Assembly (NCBI GenBank): GCA_947481755.1
Contig: CANKHS010000005.1
Coordinates: 1 to 22,193 of the forward strand
From: Actinomycetota bacterium
GTDB taxonomy: Bacteria > Actinomycetota > Thermoleophilia > Gaiellales > F1-60-MAGs149
DNA length: 22,193 bases
Direction: 5' to 3'
The notes beneath the pieces are model-generated. The model saw nothing but the letters and a program-made list of their open reading frames with translations. It made no database searches and had not been told where the DNA came from. Both the position numbers and the translations under genes were made by a program. Numbering within the stretch: the first letter of the stretch is position 1; each line of letters begins with the position of its first letter. This document shows positions 22,192 through 22,193 of the stretch, one piece after another.

Positions 22192-22193
22192 AC

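Overview
The window is a gene-dense, high-GC bacterial chromosomal segment. It encodes the futalosine route to menaquinone, a b6-type split cytochrome b with a cytochrome b/c fusion subunit, and many GTG starts. Several genes appear to be transcribed without a leader. Together these suggest a deep-branching Actinobacteriota lineage such as Thermoleophilia. That placement is inferred from gene content and style; there is no rRNA in the window. No tRNA, rRNA, CRISPR array, integrase or transposase gene was seen.

Positions 1-4516 (minus strand) form a tightly packed menaquinone operon, read from right to left: ubiX-type flavin prenyltransferase, menG/ubiE methyltransferase, long-chain polyprenyl diphosphate synthase, mqnE, mqnA and mqnC (cut by the window edge). 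Most junctions overlap by 1 or 4 bases. Positions 4716-6939 (minus) are a qcrABC quinol:cytochrome c reductase operon (Rieske, cytochrome b, subunit IV/cytochrome c fusion) ending at a strong hairpin. Further upstream on the same strand lie msrB, a ubiD-family decarboxylase, a small protein resembling a degenerate prenyl-diphosphate synthase, hemB and a membrane-anchored pseudokinase (7027-11697). So one 11.7-kb same-strand block combines making menaquinone, making tetrapyrrole and oxidising menaquinol. The mqnB, mqnD and mqnP (ubiA-type) steps are not in the window.

Positions 11784-14460 (plus) carry moeA and fumC. fumC converges with a membrane protein bearing a degenerate M28-type peptidase domain (14617-16275, minus). 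Between them is a long two-unit inverted repeat. A response regulator/histidine kinase pair (16302-18434), a GT20 trehalose-phosphate-synthase-type glycosyltransferase overlapping a BKACE-family gene (18467-20766), and a TlpA/CcdA thiol-redox pair (20810-22068) follow on the plus strand. The window ends in a second two-unit palindromic repeat (22084-22191).

No stretch over 300 bases lacks a gene. The larger gaps are 4517-4715 (hairpin and short direct repeats), 14461-14616 (composite palindrome), 22069-22193 (composite palindrome) and 10462-10578 (hairpin upstream of hemB). The most interesting non-gene signal is the pair of composite palindromes: different sequences sharing a GGGGTCAG core and the same architecture. 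Among proteins, the standouts are the degenerate prenyl synthase-like protein next to ubiD, the pseudokinase and the pseudopeptidase.
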